From Agarophyton chilense (lineage: Eukaryota > Rhodophyta > Florideophyceae > Gracilariales > Gracilariaceae), in assembly GCA_030374765.1 (NCBI GenBank), contig JARGXX010000004.1, positions 496,001 through 560,000 on the forward strand: a DNA stretch of 64,000 nt, written 5' to 3'. The position numbers and the translations under genes are program-made. This document shows positions 11,019-21,663 of this stretch, one piece after another; within the stretch, counting starts at the first letter, position 1, and the number at the start of each line of letters is the position of its first letter. The notes beneath the pieces were generated by a model, which was not told the origin of the DNA, searched no databases, and saw only the letters and a list, made by a program, of their open reading frames with translations.

Positions 11019-12794
11019 ATGGCAGCTCGTCATGATAAGAGCGCGTCCGACACCGGGTCTTCGGAAACCAACACACCTTCACCAAGGATCCCACGCACGC
11101 TCTCCGCATCCGATTCCAACAACAGCACACCAACACGCACCATGTCCAACCCCGACCGTCATAACACATCCGCGACTCCCGCCCTTGGTGGTTCCATCGG
11201 CTTCCGGTCCGCGCCCCACCCTGGGGATATTACCAACCTCGCGTACGAAGACCGCCGTATTGGCGCCCGCTTTCGCGGACAGGCGGACCCACCGCAGTGG
11301 CCGACCTACGACGCCCTTGTGGGTGCGAATCCGAGAACTCGGCATGGCTCCGCGAGGTTGCGGTATGCGCCTTGGTTTCACCCATTGGCTGTCCGCGACG
11401 AGGATTTGATTCAATCCTACACCGATAACTCGGAGATGCTCCCGGGCGACCTGCCCGGCGTGGTGACCCTGTCCTGGGATTGGCGTAATCGTATCGCCAT
11501 CCCGGTACACCACATACTCGGCCGACGCGGTGAATCCTCTGCGGAGGCTCAAGCGGCGCTTGTGCGGATTGCTTATCTCAGGCACCATCGGGCGCCTTTC
11601 GAGTTCCCGATACCGCCAGAGGTCGACTTCGACGTCCACCTTTACCGCACTCGCGGGGAAATGTCGTACTGTGACCGTCTTAACGGATTGGAAACCCTCG
11701 CTTGGAGGGGCACACCGATCGCTCGGCAAGAAGCCCTTTGCTGGGCACGACCGATTCTTCGGGCAGAGTTCCGCTATCAACCGCGGCAGTCGCGCTCGAA
11801 CTTCCTTCAGAACTTCATCCGCGATGAGCGGCGTTGGCGGGCCCGGACCGGGTATTTCGTACCGTACCAGAACGCGGAGATTGAGCGCATCGCGCCTGCT
11901 CACCGACGTGGTCGGTACGTCAGTCTCCCAGACTGGTGGTCCTCCTTGGAGGCGTGCTGGGGTTGCTTCGTTGAGCTGCCCCCAGTATTCACCTATGTAG
12001 GGTCGTCGTTCTTGAACGATCCCCAGTCGGGGTGGTGGTCCGTCGTGGTAAGCGAATGGGCCGTCCGCACTGCGGCTTTTATCCTCGCTGAGGCGTACGA
12101 CCAATACCGATTGTGGTACGTGCGACCGCGTGTGCGGGCTGCGATCCGTCGTTTGGACATGCGCATCCCCCTCGGAGGCGAGGCGAACGAAGAAGAGATG
12201 CTGGGCCTCCTCGAATTTGTGGAGGGGGTCCAGTGGGATGAGGTCCCGCTGGAGAACTCCCAACGCATTCAACCGCGTCGCGGGTCTGGCCCCGGACTCG
12301 GGAGGAATACCGCGCTAGCGGGGGATTTCGTCTACTTCGACCCCTGGGAGTACCACGAGATCAGCCGCGAGGAAGCGGAAGCCAACTGGCATGCGCCGCG
12401 TGAAGTCCCGGCCGACCACCCGCGAGGGTATGTCGACTCGAGCGACTATTACCGCGACTATGCGGATGGTGACCCGATGGTCGACAACGAACCGGAGAAT
12501 CCGGGTTACGCTCCGATGGAGGATGACGGGTCCGGCGAGGCCGGTGAGGAGTCCGTTGAATACGGTGGTGCGGCTCCATCCGGGGCTGCTGATGCCGTGC
12601 GAACGGATTCCTATCCGACTCCATCGGTGGCGGGCCCGCCGGCAACTGCCGCTGGCGCGGAGCGGGGCGAGGTCATCGCGAGCTTCCTTCGGGAGGTGGG
12701 GCTTCGCCCTTCCGAGATCTTGGGTGATGTGGCCGCCATGCGGGATGCCTTAGCCAACCGCCTGGGCGGGGGTCCACCTCGTGCGGAGGAATGA
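11019..12794 (+). CDS. Antisense ORF of element B (conserved protein of unknown function)
   Basis: A 591-codon frame opposite to gag-pol, starting 47 bp inside the 3' LTR and ending about 330 bp before the pol end. The start is an ATG at 11019. The N-terminal 70 residues are rich in Ser, Thr and Pro. The middle carries the shared blocks: RPILRAEFRY at about 11755, ELPPVFTYVGSSFLNDP at about 11972-12020, an EAYDQYRLWY block near 12090, and a FDPWEYHEIS block near 12335. The tail is acidic, then Ala/Gly-rich, with a final short helix-like motif. No signal peptide or membrane span is seen. It resembles the antisense ORFs of A and C at a modest level, clearly lower than the similarity of the pol genes. 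Function is unknown; a soluble structural or regulatory accessory protein is possible. Confidence 0.8.
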   Translation: MAARHDKSASDTGSSETNTPSPRIPRTLSASDSNNSTPTRTMSNPDRHNTSATPALGGSIGFRSAPHPGDITNLAYEDRRIGARFRGQADPPQWPTYDALVGANPRTRHGSARLRYAPWFHPLAVRDEDLIQSYTDNSEMLPGDLPGVVTLSWDWRNRIAIPVHHILGRRGESSAEAQAALVRIAYLRHHRAPFEFPIPPEVDFDVHLYRTRGEMSYCDRLNGLETLAWRGTPIARQEALCWARPILRAEFRYQPRQSRSNFLQNFIRDERRWRARTGYFVPYQNAEIERIAPAHRRGRYVSLPDWWSSLEACWGCFVELPPVFTYVGSSFLNDPQSGWWSVVVSEWAVRTAAFILAEAYDQYRLWYVRPRVRAAIRRLDMRIPLGGEANEEEMLGLLEFVEGVQWDEVPLENSQRIQPRRGSGPGLGRNTALAGDFVYFDPWEYHEISREEAEANWHAPREVPADHPRGYVDSSDYYRDYADGDPMVDNEPENPGYAPMEDDGSGEAGEESVEYGGAAPSGAADAVRTDSYPTPSVAGPPATAAGAERGEVIASFLREVGLRPSEILGDVAAMRDALANRLGGGPPRAEE

Positions 12795-13127
12795 CCGGAG
12801 CTTCCGGTAGAATGTAGGGCGGCGCCACTAGGGCGCCCTTGCCAGTAGTGAGAAATAAAAAGAAGAGGGTCGCCTTTCCGACGCCCTTTCCCAAGTCCAC
12901 TTCTTTCTTTCCGGGGTACCGGCCTTCAACCGGGGTTCCGGCGTTGCAGGGAACCAGCCTAGCTGGGAGTTCCGTGTTTAACGGTGGGCGCTTCGCGCGC
13001 AGACCAGGTAACTGGCACGACCACCAACGACGTTGGGATAGCGTGAGCGGTTGCTTCCTTCCCCGCGTTGGGGCGTGGACGGAGATGGCGCGTGGCGCCA
13101 TCAGCCATTTCATTCCGTGTTCACGGT
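12795..13127. other. Convergent junction of element B
   Basis: The gap between the antisense ORF stop and the chromodomain-like end of pol. It contains a GC-rich inverted repeat around GGCGCC...GGGCGCC at about 12820-12840, followed by AAATAAA at about 12851-12857 on the plus strand, about 57 bp past the antisense ORF stop. That is a plausible polyadenylation signal for the antisense transcript. Confidence 0.45.
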
Positions 13128-13129
13128 TT

Positions 13130-16100
13130 ATCCCTCTTGGGCGTTTACCAGCGTGGCTGGGAGTGCGGTCCCCGCAAGGCGGTGGTATCGCATTACCGCG
13201 GAGCGCGGGAGGTGCTCGATGGGCTCCGGGGTGTCCCACTCCTGCCCGTATCCGTACCAGCGGGTCCGGTACTGGAGCACCCCGTGCCCATCGTAGCTAT
13301 GTCCGACGATTCGGTCGAGGACGTACTCCTGCACGTAAACTTGCCGGCCTTGCCGGGTGGTGGTGACCCGAGCCTCAGCGCCGCGTGGTGCTGGGCTCGT
13401 CGTCGCCTGTTCCGGGTCACCCGGTTTGTCATTCCGCTCTGCAGTTGTTGCCGGGTTGCTGGGGCTGCCGTACCGCTTCGCAGAAGTTGCCGGCGCGGAC
13501 GGGTTGTGTTCCCGCTGGGCGATGGGGGCTTCCCTGAAGTCCGCTCTTACCGCGAGTTTGCGGGGGTCCTTCCGTCTTGGTGACGGTTCGCCGGAGGCCT
13601 CCGCTTGATTTGCGGCATGCGGCGTTCCCATTGGTGGGCAGTTTCCGCCGTGCAGTGCGCCGCGGGCGGTGAGTGGTTCACCGTCCCGGCGGTCCGCCTC
13701 CGCGGGGTGACTGTCAGCCAATGCCCGGGATGCCGGGTGCCCATTGGTCCGATCTCCCGCCCGGGTCACGTGACCTTGAGAACGGGTGGTCGAGCCGTCG
13801 CGGAAGGTTGGCTCCCATTGTTCGGCAAGGGAGGCGGCTTTCGACTTGTCGTTGCGCCCCTTTTCCCCCATGGGGTTCGTACCGTTCTCAACGGAGTGGC
13901 TCGCTAGACCTGCTTGCGCAGCGCCGGCGGGAGTACCGGTACCGACCAAAACGTTCGGCGTGCGACCGCGAATGTGCGGGGGAGCCCTTAGTTGCTTCCA
14001 TGCGATGCGGAGCGTCCGTAGGGTCTCGCTTCCCGGCTTCGGGTCTTCGAGCGCCTCGGTTCCCCTTGCGGGGTGGCGTGGCAGTCGGGTTGACCGCCGC
14101 GTCCCGCGGGAGCGGATTGGCGTCCGGCGACGATGCCGGTTGCCCGCTCGGGGGCCTTGCCCGGGGTGTCCAGTTAAACTTCCGTTGCGACGGAGATGCT
14201 TCCGCGATGGAGCGGGTCCCCTTCCCCTCCTTAGACGGAGCGACGGGTGCTGGTGGGATAACCGCATGGCGGGTATAAATACCGCTGCGCGGCGCCCGTA
14301 AGGGTAGCTGGCCGCGAGGGCCAGGTGTTTCCGGCATTGCCGGTGGTTCCGATAAAGTCGGTATATCGGAGAGACCCCGTAAGGGGTGCGGTACCACGGC
14401 GGGGCTTCTAAGCCATGGTGCCACGGGTACGGGTGTTTCATTCTCGCGCGCTGCGAGTAGCTCATCCATTTCCATGGGGTCTTCATCGGTTTCGGGCCAA
14501 TCCGACTCCGTCGGTGTTTCCCTTTCCAAGGTAAAGCACGGGATCTCGTCGACCTCCGGGTCGGCAAGTGCTTCACCTGTCGTAGGTAATCGAGAGAGGG
14601 CGTCTGCTTGGGTGTTCTGGACACCCTTTTTGTAGACGACCTCGAAGTCGAATTCCGCTAAGCGGAGGCGCCACCGCATTAAGCGGCCAGAAGGATCTGC
14701 GATGTTCAGCAGCCACCTCAACGAGGCATGGTCCGTGTACAAGGTTAAATGAACGCCCATGAGGTATGGGCGCAGAGTGGATAGCGCCCAGACCACTGCG
14801 AGGCACTCCTTCTCGGAGACCGAGTAGTTGCGCTCGTGGACGTTCAGCGTGCGGGACCAATAGCCAATTGGTTTGCGTTCCCCCTCGGGGGTGGTTTGGA
14901 ACAGTACGCAGCCCACCTGGTGGTCGCTGGCGTCGGTGTCGATGGAGTAGGGAAGCCCAGGTTTAGGCAAGGATAGGATGGGAGCTGTCGTAACTGCCTT
15001 AATCAAGGAGCGAAAAGATTCCGACTGATCGGTGGTAAATTGCGCAAGCTTCGGTAGCTGGCCCTTCCGCAGTAGCGCGTTTAGCGGAGCGGCGATATCC
15101 GAGAAACTCGGTATAAACCGTCGATAGACGTTGACCAGACCTAAAAAGGATCGGAGCTCCGTTTGAGTACGGGGCTCCTTCGCCTCGCAGAGGGACTTGA
15201 TACGAACTTGTTCGATCATTAAGCGTCCTGGACGGATGACGTGCCCGAGATACTTCACCGTGTCGGTGAAGAACTCGCACTTCCTCAACTTGAAAGTTAT
15301 TCCTGCGTCTCGCAGTACGGTCATCACGTCCCGCACGTGGGTCAGGTGATCGTCCAGGTTTCTGGAAAAGACAATGATGTCGTCCAAGTAGACAAGGCAC
15401 GTGCGCCACTTTAAACGCGACATTAGTATGTCTATTGCCCTTTGAAAGGTGGCCGGTGCATTGGTTAAACCAAATGGCATCCGCTTGAAGCGGTAGGAAC
15501 CCGAGTGGCAAACAAACGCGGTTTTGTCTCGGTCCTCTTCCCGGACTGGGACTTGCCAGTAGCCCCAGTTAGCATCCAGAGCCGTAAACACGGTAGCGTC
15601 CCGGAGCGAGTCTATACACTCGTCCATGCGCGGGATCGGGTAGGTGTCCCTCACGGTGACGGCATTGAGGCGGCGGTAGTCAACGCAAAACCGCCACGTG
15701 CCGTCAGCCTTGAGGGCCAGCACCACCGGTGAAGCCCAAGGAGATTGGGCGGGCTCGATGATTCCAGCACGGAGCATCTTGTCCACCTGAAATTCTTCCT
15801 CCTCCCGAGCTTTCGGTCCCGCCCTGTAAGGGGGTTGTGCAACCGGACGTGCATCCGGTAGCAAGTCTATCCGATGTTCGGTTGTATTGATCTCATCCAG
15901 CGAGCCGTTCCACATTGTGGTAAACTCGCGTAGCATTCCGCGTAAGCGCTCCCGGTGTGAGACCGGTACATGACTCAGGTCCAGGTCCTCGAGGGCCTTG
16001 ATCGGGTCTATCTTATCGTAGCTCGTAGGCTGTGCCCTGGTGTCAGGTGTGGGAACCGACGAGGTCGGAAATGCACCCGTCTTGACGGTTTTATCGAGCG

Positions 16101-17090
16101 CCAACTGCTGTGCCTCCCCGGAGGTTTCTGCACCGGATACCGGGAGACCATCCTCGGTAGAGGGAGTTATCCCGAGTACTTCGGCAGCCGTCACCTTTGT
16201 AGGGAGCATCGCGAGCGGGTGCGGCGTCACAGACCCAATGACTTGGTTCTTTGCCAGCGTCTGGGGAGCCTTCCCCAGATTGGCAACCAACACCCTGAAA
16301 GGGGAATTCGGCGTGACTTGCACGATTCCGTTCGCAACGGTTAACTGAAATTTCTCGTACAACGAGGGCAAGGGCTGAACAACCCGAAGACCGTGTTGAC
16401 GGGAATTGACTGAAACCATAACCTGGCTCTCCGGGGGTATGGTTACTGACGAGGCAACGCGTAGCTTCGTAGAATCCCGGTTCGCCGGTGTGGGTTTCTG
16501 CGCAGCAGGTAGAGGAACGTGTTTCCTCGATGCCCGCTTCAGCGGTTGACGAACAATGGGGACGGTCGATCCGTCCTCAAGTTCCACCTGCTTAAGGCGT
16601 GGGCGGATGGCGTCGACAAACCTGTCGCAGTAGTCACATCCCAGTACAACTGGCGCGGCCAGCGAGCGGCACACAATAAAAGTTAGTTTAACCACCATCC
16701 GCCCTAGCCTAACGACCAGGTCGCTCACACCAGCCGTTTTCAACGGGTTGTTATTGGCGTCCGACACGTCGGGTACCGTTTCAGAACGGATGAGTGACCG
16801 CAATGGCGGGGGTAAAACCGATTCCACAATAAAGTTCGGCCCAGCACCTGTATCCAGGACAGTGAGATGTCTCACCATAAACTGCGTGTGCAGACCAAGG
16901 TCAGCGTAGACCTTGTAGTTACGCTTGGCCATTACCAAGACTCTATCCGGGATCCGGTTATTTCTAATCCGTATCCACGGTCGACGCAACACACCGAGGT
17001 GTTTAGAGTCCGCGTCTGCGGTGTCCTTCCTTGTCAGGATTTTCACCGGGGAGCGAGGCATCGGCGCCTCGGGCGTCGTCAGCCTCAACT
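13130..17090 (-). CDS. Element B pol region
   Basis: Domains seen on the minus strand are retropepsin-like protease (LDTGAGPNF at about 16830-16860), reverse transcriptase (about 15230-15800, with YLDD near 15385), RNase H (about 14600-14960, with the TDAS and DALSRL landmarks), a very long Pro/Arg-rich stretch, and a chromodomain-like end (RTRWYGY, EPIEHLPRS) at about 13130-13340. It is related to A and C across RT and RNase H. The element is treated as a fossil that is not whole. Confidence 0.8.
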
Positions 17091-17119
17091 CTGAGGACGC
17101 CTCTCCCGAAGGGGAGGCT

Positions 17120-19215
17120 CCCTCTATTCTTTTCCCTGTACAGGGTCCTGGTCGGGCGAAGGCCCGACTTCCTCGGCAACGAGTGCGTGATTCCGTTGCA
17201 CGGTAGCTACCGCAGGAGCGGGGGGAGATCCACCAGCGTGGTTTGGCGCTGGTGCGGCGCGTGCCGGCTGAGCCGGTTTGTACCGAGAATTCGGAGTGTG
17301 AGCCAATGCGTTGGGGAAGTCCGTCTTCGCGCGGAGATATGACGTGAGTGGCACGGAGCCCTTCTCCTGCGGGGAGAGGGCTTCGTAATTATCCACCACT
17401 CGAGCCATATCGCGTAGCGATAAAAGGCATTGCGGGGAGGTGTGCCCGCGCTCGTAGCACAAGTGGCACACCAACGTCACTCCCGCGTTTCGCGGTACGG
17501 CATTCCGAGCATCGGTGTATCTTCCGGGTTCCCGGTTTCCAACCCATCCAGGGCGCTGACTTCGTGTCATTCCGTTTGAGTACGGCATACGGGGGGCCGG
17601 AGTGCGGCGGTCATTAAGATAGAAGACCTGCCCGTTCTCCGTGTCCCTTGCGGCTGAGTCAACCGAGCCATCCGTCGTAGACGGTAATTCCGTTGTCGGA
17701 ATAGATAAACCATCGTGATGGATGACATTCATATTGTCATAACCCTGGTTGGGGATGCCATCCGTCGCAAATGACGGTGAAGAAAAGTCTGACTCAAGCA
17801 GCAATGCTTTAGCGGCCTTCGACCGGGTTCCCGGGTTGCGTGCACGTAGTGCATCTCCCTCTGCGCGGGCAAACTGTACGAGTTCAAGGTAGGTCACCTT
17901 CGGCTCTTGTTCCCTGTAACGGGCGACAAGAGTCTTGATGGCTGGATCCAAGCCGTCAATGAACATCGTGCAGCGTTCCCCAGCGGGGTATACATTACCA
18001 CAACGGTGGAAAGCCTTATTCAGGCGTACCGAGTAATCGATCTCGAGCTCGCCGGAGCGTTGTCGAGTGTCTCGCAAAGCGAGTATCGCCGCTTGTATCG
18101 CGGAGTTGGTTGCGTAGGAACGCAGGAGGTACTGCACGGCCTCGGGCCAGCAGGTCACACCTCCTTCGGAGGCTCACGACGAGCCCCGAACCGACAAAAA
18201 CTGATCTTCAGCGACACCCCGTAGAAAGTAGGGTAGCGCCACGTAAGCTTGTCCTTCGTTCATTCCGAGTATATCGGCTTCCGCTACAAAGCGGTGTAGG
18301 AAATCCAAGACCAGAATTGGATCATCCCCAGTAAACGACTGGTTACGAAGTGAAAGCTGCATCCGCTTGATGCAGTCTTTCACTTTACCCGTTTCACGCG
18401 GTGTCCGACCTAAAGAGGAATCTTCTAGCCGGTAATACCGATAGGACAGAAGTGTCCTGTACAGAGGGTTGGTGGGCTTCAAGGGTTTGAGGCCCGGATG
18501 TCGCCGACCCTTGGGGCGCGACCGGATGGCCCCGTAGGTGGCAGAGGACCGCTTTGAGCGGGAAGAGCGCCCATAACGATCCTGTGGGTCATCGCTCACC
18601 GACGAATCGGAACTCTCCGAGTCACTCGGTTTACCGTCCAACTCAGATGATGAGTCGGACGGGTGTCCGTGCTTACGGTTAGAATCCCGGTTCTTCCGGC
18701 TCTTCCGGTTCCGCGACTGGGTCTCTCGATGAGAGACAACCGGTCTAGCCGCGTTTGCGGGCGAGGTTAACGTCCTCTCGACCGACTCAAGTCGGCTTCG
18801 GAGACGCTCGAAGCGATTCTCCATACCTTCTGCGAAGGAAGACGGAGCGCCAAAACACTCGAGTAGTGTATTGACGTCCGACCGCAATACGCGGATATCC
18901 TCGGCTAACTCACTTGGAGGGGGGTTAGCGAGGCTTCCTCGTAAAGAGGTGAACTCCCTCGAGAGGGTATTGTGAGCAACCCGCAGGGAGCGGAGCTGCT
19001 CTTCCAAGCGTACAATCCGCGCTTGGTCGACCAACCGCGGAGGCGGAGAAACCACCGTTGCGACGGTCGTTAACCCGGAATCGGGCTGCGGGTCTTCAGT
19101 GCCGGTGACCGGTATCTCCCGGGAATGGGGTGTTGGAGCCAGGGCCTGTGAAACATCAGTGCCCCTGGCATCACCGCTTTGGCGGGAACGGCTGCGTGTT
19201 GCAGGAGGCTCCATG
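17120..19215 (-). CDS. Element B gag region
   Basis: A gag polyprotein on the minus strand. The N-terminal part is Ser/Arg-rich with a charged coiled-coil-like segment (about 18950-18800). A conserved block of the kind KPTNPLYRTLLSYRYYRL (about 18420-18480) and a capsid-like helical region follow. A CCHC zinc knuckle, CHLCYERGHTSPQC, is at about 17430-17475. The same order and landmarks occur in C gag. The reading is interrupted about once. Confidence 0.75.
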
Positions 19216-19338
19216 CTAGGCGGTTTCCTCGGCATTGGCCACACCGTCTCGACGGAAGAATAGAAAGCAAACCGGTGAGACCGGAGAAAACCCGTTAAAC
19301 GGAAAACAACCTCAGAGAGGACACAAGCGGTCTTGACT

Positions 19339-19355
19339 TCTAAGTCGGGAGACCA
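19339..19355 (-). other. Primer-binding site of element B
   Basis: On the minus strand TGGTCTCCCGACTTAGA lies three bases from the 5' LTR end. It starts with TGG as expected for pairing with a tRNA 3' CCA end. The tRNA was not identified. Confidence 0.7.
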
Positions 19356-19358
19356 ATT

Positions 19359-20221
19359 TGTAGGACAATGCCTCCAAGGGGGAAAACCTACGAAGACGTC
19401 CGGATCTTCCTCTCACGAGGTAACCGGCGCGGTAGAGCCCTCCCAGGGATCGGCGCGCAATGCCGGGTGTAAGCCGGAGCCGAACCGTCGCGACGGCGCA
19501 GGGAGGCTGAAAGAAGCCGAGAATATCCGCAGAAGCGGTGCTTGCGTATCCTCTGAGGAGGCAAAACCCACGAGAGTGGCGAGCACGTCAGGTGTCAGTG
19601 CGAGCCGCAAGAGCGGGAATTGCCCAATGAAGGGGAGGAAAAGGGAACGAAAATGGGAACGGAGGCAAGAGGGCGAGGTTGACCACGAGTCGCAAGAGGG
19701 GACTCGGGAATAGCCGGCACTGCCGAGTGTAGCAAACCGTATACACGGGCGGAACCACGAAAGTGGGAATAGATACCAACACACGAAGGCTGCTTGAACG
19801 TCCAAGGGGGTTGGGAAGCCGTGCACCACGGGAAATCCCTCCGTAAGGAGTTGTATATCCGCGCAGGCGGTTCGACCCAGAGCCAAGATCTGGAAGACCA
19901 AGATCACCCTTGTTGGGGAGACTTTACTGGACCGGCGGCCGCGAGGCCGGCGGCCTAAGTACTGTAGTCACCGTAGAATAGAATAAATAAAGTCTATCCT
20001 AAATAGCTAAATGTCCGTCTAACAAAAGGGGCCAATCTGGCGGCCACGTGTTGCGCGGGCGCTGCGGCCACGTGTATGACACCCGGTCCCGCCGGTGCAT
20101 CACAGGCGTTCCGGGTGTCGCCGTGAAAGCGGATTACTCCTACTCATAACGAGGTTGCACGCCGGAGGCTCCGGAAAAAACTTAAGTCCCCAAAAACCTC
20201 CCTGGAGGACATTGCTCTTCA
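19359..20221 (-). repeat. Right (5') LTR of element B
   Basis: 863 bp, aligned without gaps by eye to 10110-10972, with about seven single-base differences. It is followed directly by CATGT (20222-20226), the target-site duplication. Confidence 0.9.
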
Positions 20222-20226
20222 CATGT

Positions 20227-20367
20227 CAACGCTACACGTGGCTAACAACACCTAGATGGTAGCTCGCCCGGAGCTACGTGGCCGATGATTTCTCGCACCC
20301 ATCACCTACAAGGTCAGTGTAGTATATTGATAACCTCAAAGGTCAACCCTTTTGCCACTTTACGACA
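20227..20367 (+). repeat. Right LTR of element D, second part
   Basis: The last 141 bp of the right D LTR, displaced by B. It ends TTTACGACA. By eye it differs from the left D LTR at about 11 positions, most of them G:C to A:T changes. That is a higher rate than in the 9617-10109 part of the same LTR. Confidence 0.7.
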
Positions 20368-21663
20368 GCGAGGGCTTTTGTGCACATCTCAAGCGTAACC
20401 ATGGGTGAAAGAGAGCATTGGAGAAGTTCAATTATGTTTTGACGCAGTAAAACACCTTAAATATGTCTTTAATTACGTCACGGAGGATTTATTTTGTTAG
20501 AAGACAGCATAAGGTGACAATGTTGGAGCCTTATTTGAATATGAACAATGATGGTGTAGAAACACAATCTGTCTTGTATTGCTAATCGTTTGTAGCTACC
20601 GAACCGAAAAGATGTTGGGAATTGGGTGAGAATGGCTTCAAATGTTTATCTAAGTAGAAACAAGCCTTTCTAGAGAAAAAGTAGATATGATACTGGTATC
20701 AGGGATCCATTTCAAAGTGAAAAAATGAAAAAGGTTGTTTGGTCCAATTGGCTCTGTGTTATAAATTACCTTTGCCAGGAAGAGTAGATTGGTATAAAGA
20801 AACTTTATCGATAGAATGATGTACGATGGATACTTGGTTTGATAAGGGTGGCGATTGCTGCTCTGAATAATTGCGCACACATGGGCGGGATTTGAAAATG
20901 TTTCAAGTAGACGCATTGCGTACATTACGGAGAATCGGCGGACGTTGCTTTGTTGATAGAGCTGGAGTTGCGGCCGAAAAGGAGATTGGAGGAGAAAGCA
21001 AACATAAAGCTCTGATTAGCTCACGCATATGCGGCCGTACAGTGCCATGGAGTTGGGTCCTTGTAATTTTATTGGGCCTATCCAATGTATTTTATACATA
21101 CGATACGCCGTGTATAGTCGCCATGAGCCCGTTGCTGCAGGCCTTGGCTTCGCTGGGGAAATTGGGAAATGAGCAATTTTACACCTTCCAATGGGAGATG
21201 TACAGGTAGACGCCTAATGTGCTATTTTGCTGATTCGCTCACACCACTGGTCAGGATGCTCAAACTGTGAATAAAGTAGTGAGCTGAGTGGTACGTCGGT
21301 GGACGTTTCAACGTTGTGTGACGTCGGGGACGACTTGCGTAGAGAAAAACAAAGCTCTGTTTTTCAACGGTACCCGCGCTATTACAGCAAACAGAAAGAC
21401 TTCACTTGCGCCGTTGCGCTCCTGACAAGCGCCGCCCGGAGCGGGCATCTGCTGTCGCTGCGCTCGGCGCCGCTTGCACGTGCTGCCGTTCAGGCGCAGT
21501 GCCACCGCTGTGCCACGTCCGTGGCCTTTGGTCGCTTTTCGCACTCACCCGTGCGTTGTGTGTGAGAGGGAGTGTGTGTGTGTGTTTTTGTGTGTACGAC
21601 TTGTAGCAGTTTGCTATGCCATTGCGCTTTCGTTGAGCACTGTTGCACAATTAACTTATCGAC
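20368..21663. other. Non-coding stretch upstream of the potassium channel gene
   Basis: 1.3 kb of mixed AT-rich DNA with no supportable gene. A short GT-rich run lies at about 21572-21595. The last few hundred bases presumably hold the promoter and leader of the channel gene, but no clear TATA or other element was recognised. Confidence 0.5.

Larger units (their letters stand above)
10110..20221 (-). mobile_element. Ty3/gypsy LTR retrotransposon B
   Basis: 10,112 bp, with gag-pol on the minus strand. It has two LTRs of identical length (863 bp), a five-base target-site duplication (CATGT), a primer-binding site next to the right (5') LTR and a polypurine tract next to the left (3') LTR. Parts seen are gag with a zinc knuckle, protease, RT, RNase H, a long proline-rich region and a chromodomain-like end, plus an antisense ORF on the plus strand. 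The LTRs differ at about seven positions by eye (over 99% identical), so the insertion is young. The coding part is not whole (about three breaks), and I would class it as probably non-autonomous. It is clearly more GC-rich than A. Confidence 0.9.
8543..20367. mobile_element. Element D: inverted LTR pair with short interior, split by element B
   Basis: Two 634-bp copies of one LTR lie in inverted orientation. The left copy is at 8543-9176. The right copy is at 9617-10109 and continues at 20227-20367 on the far side of B. Each has TG...CA ends with the short inverted repeat TGTC...GACA. A 440-bp interior at 9177-9616 separates them. A primer-binding-site-like sequence lies beside the right copy, so D derives from an LTR retrotransposon read on the minus strand. 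No target-site duplication is seen (GGGTC on the left, GCGAG on the right), so D is a rearranged or composite remnant, not a simple insertion. Confidence 0.7.

Noticed and set aside
11079-12272. A 397-codon open frame on the minus strand opposite the antisense ORF of B
   Set aside because: It mirrors the GC-rich codon pattern of the plus-strand frame. No matching frame is kept in A or C, and no domain is recognised.
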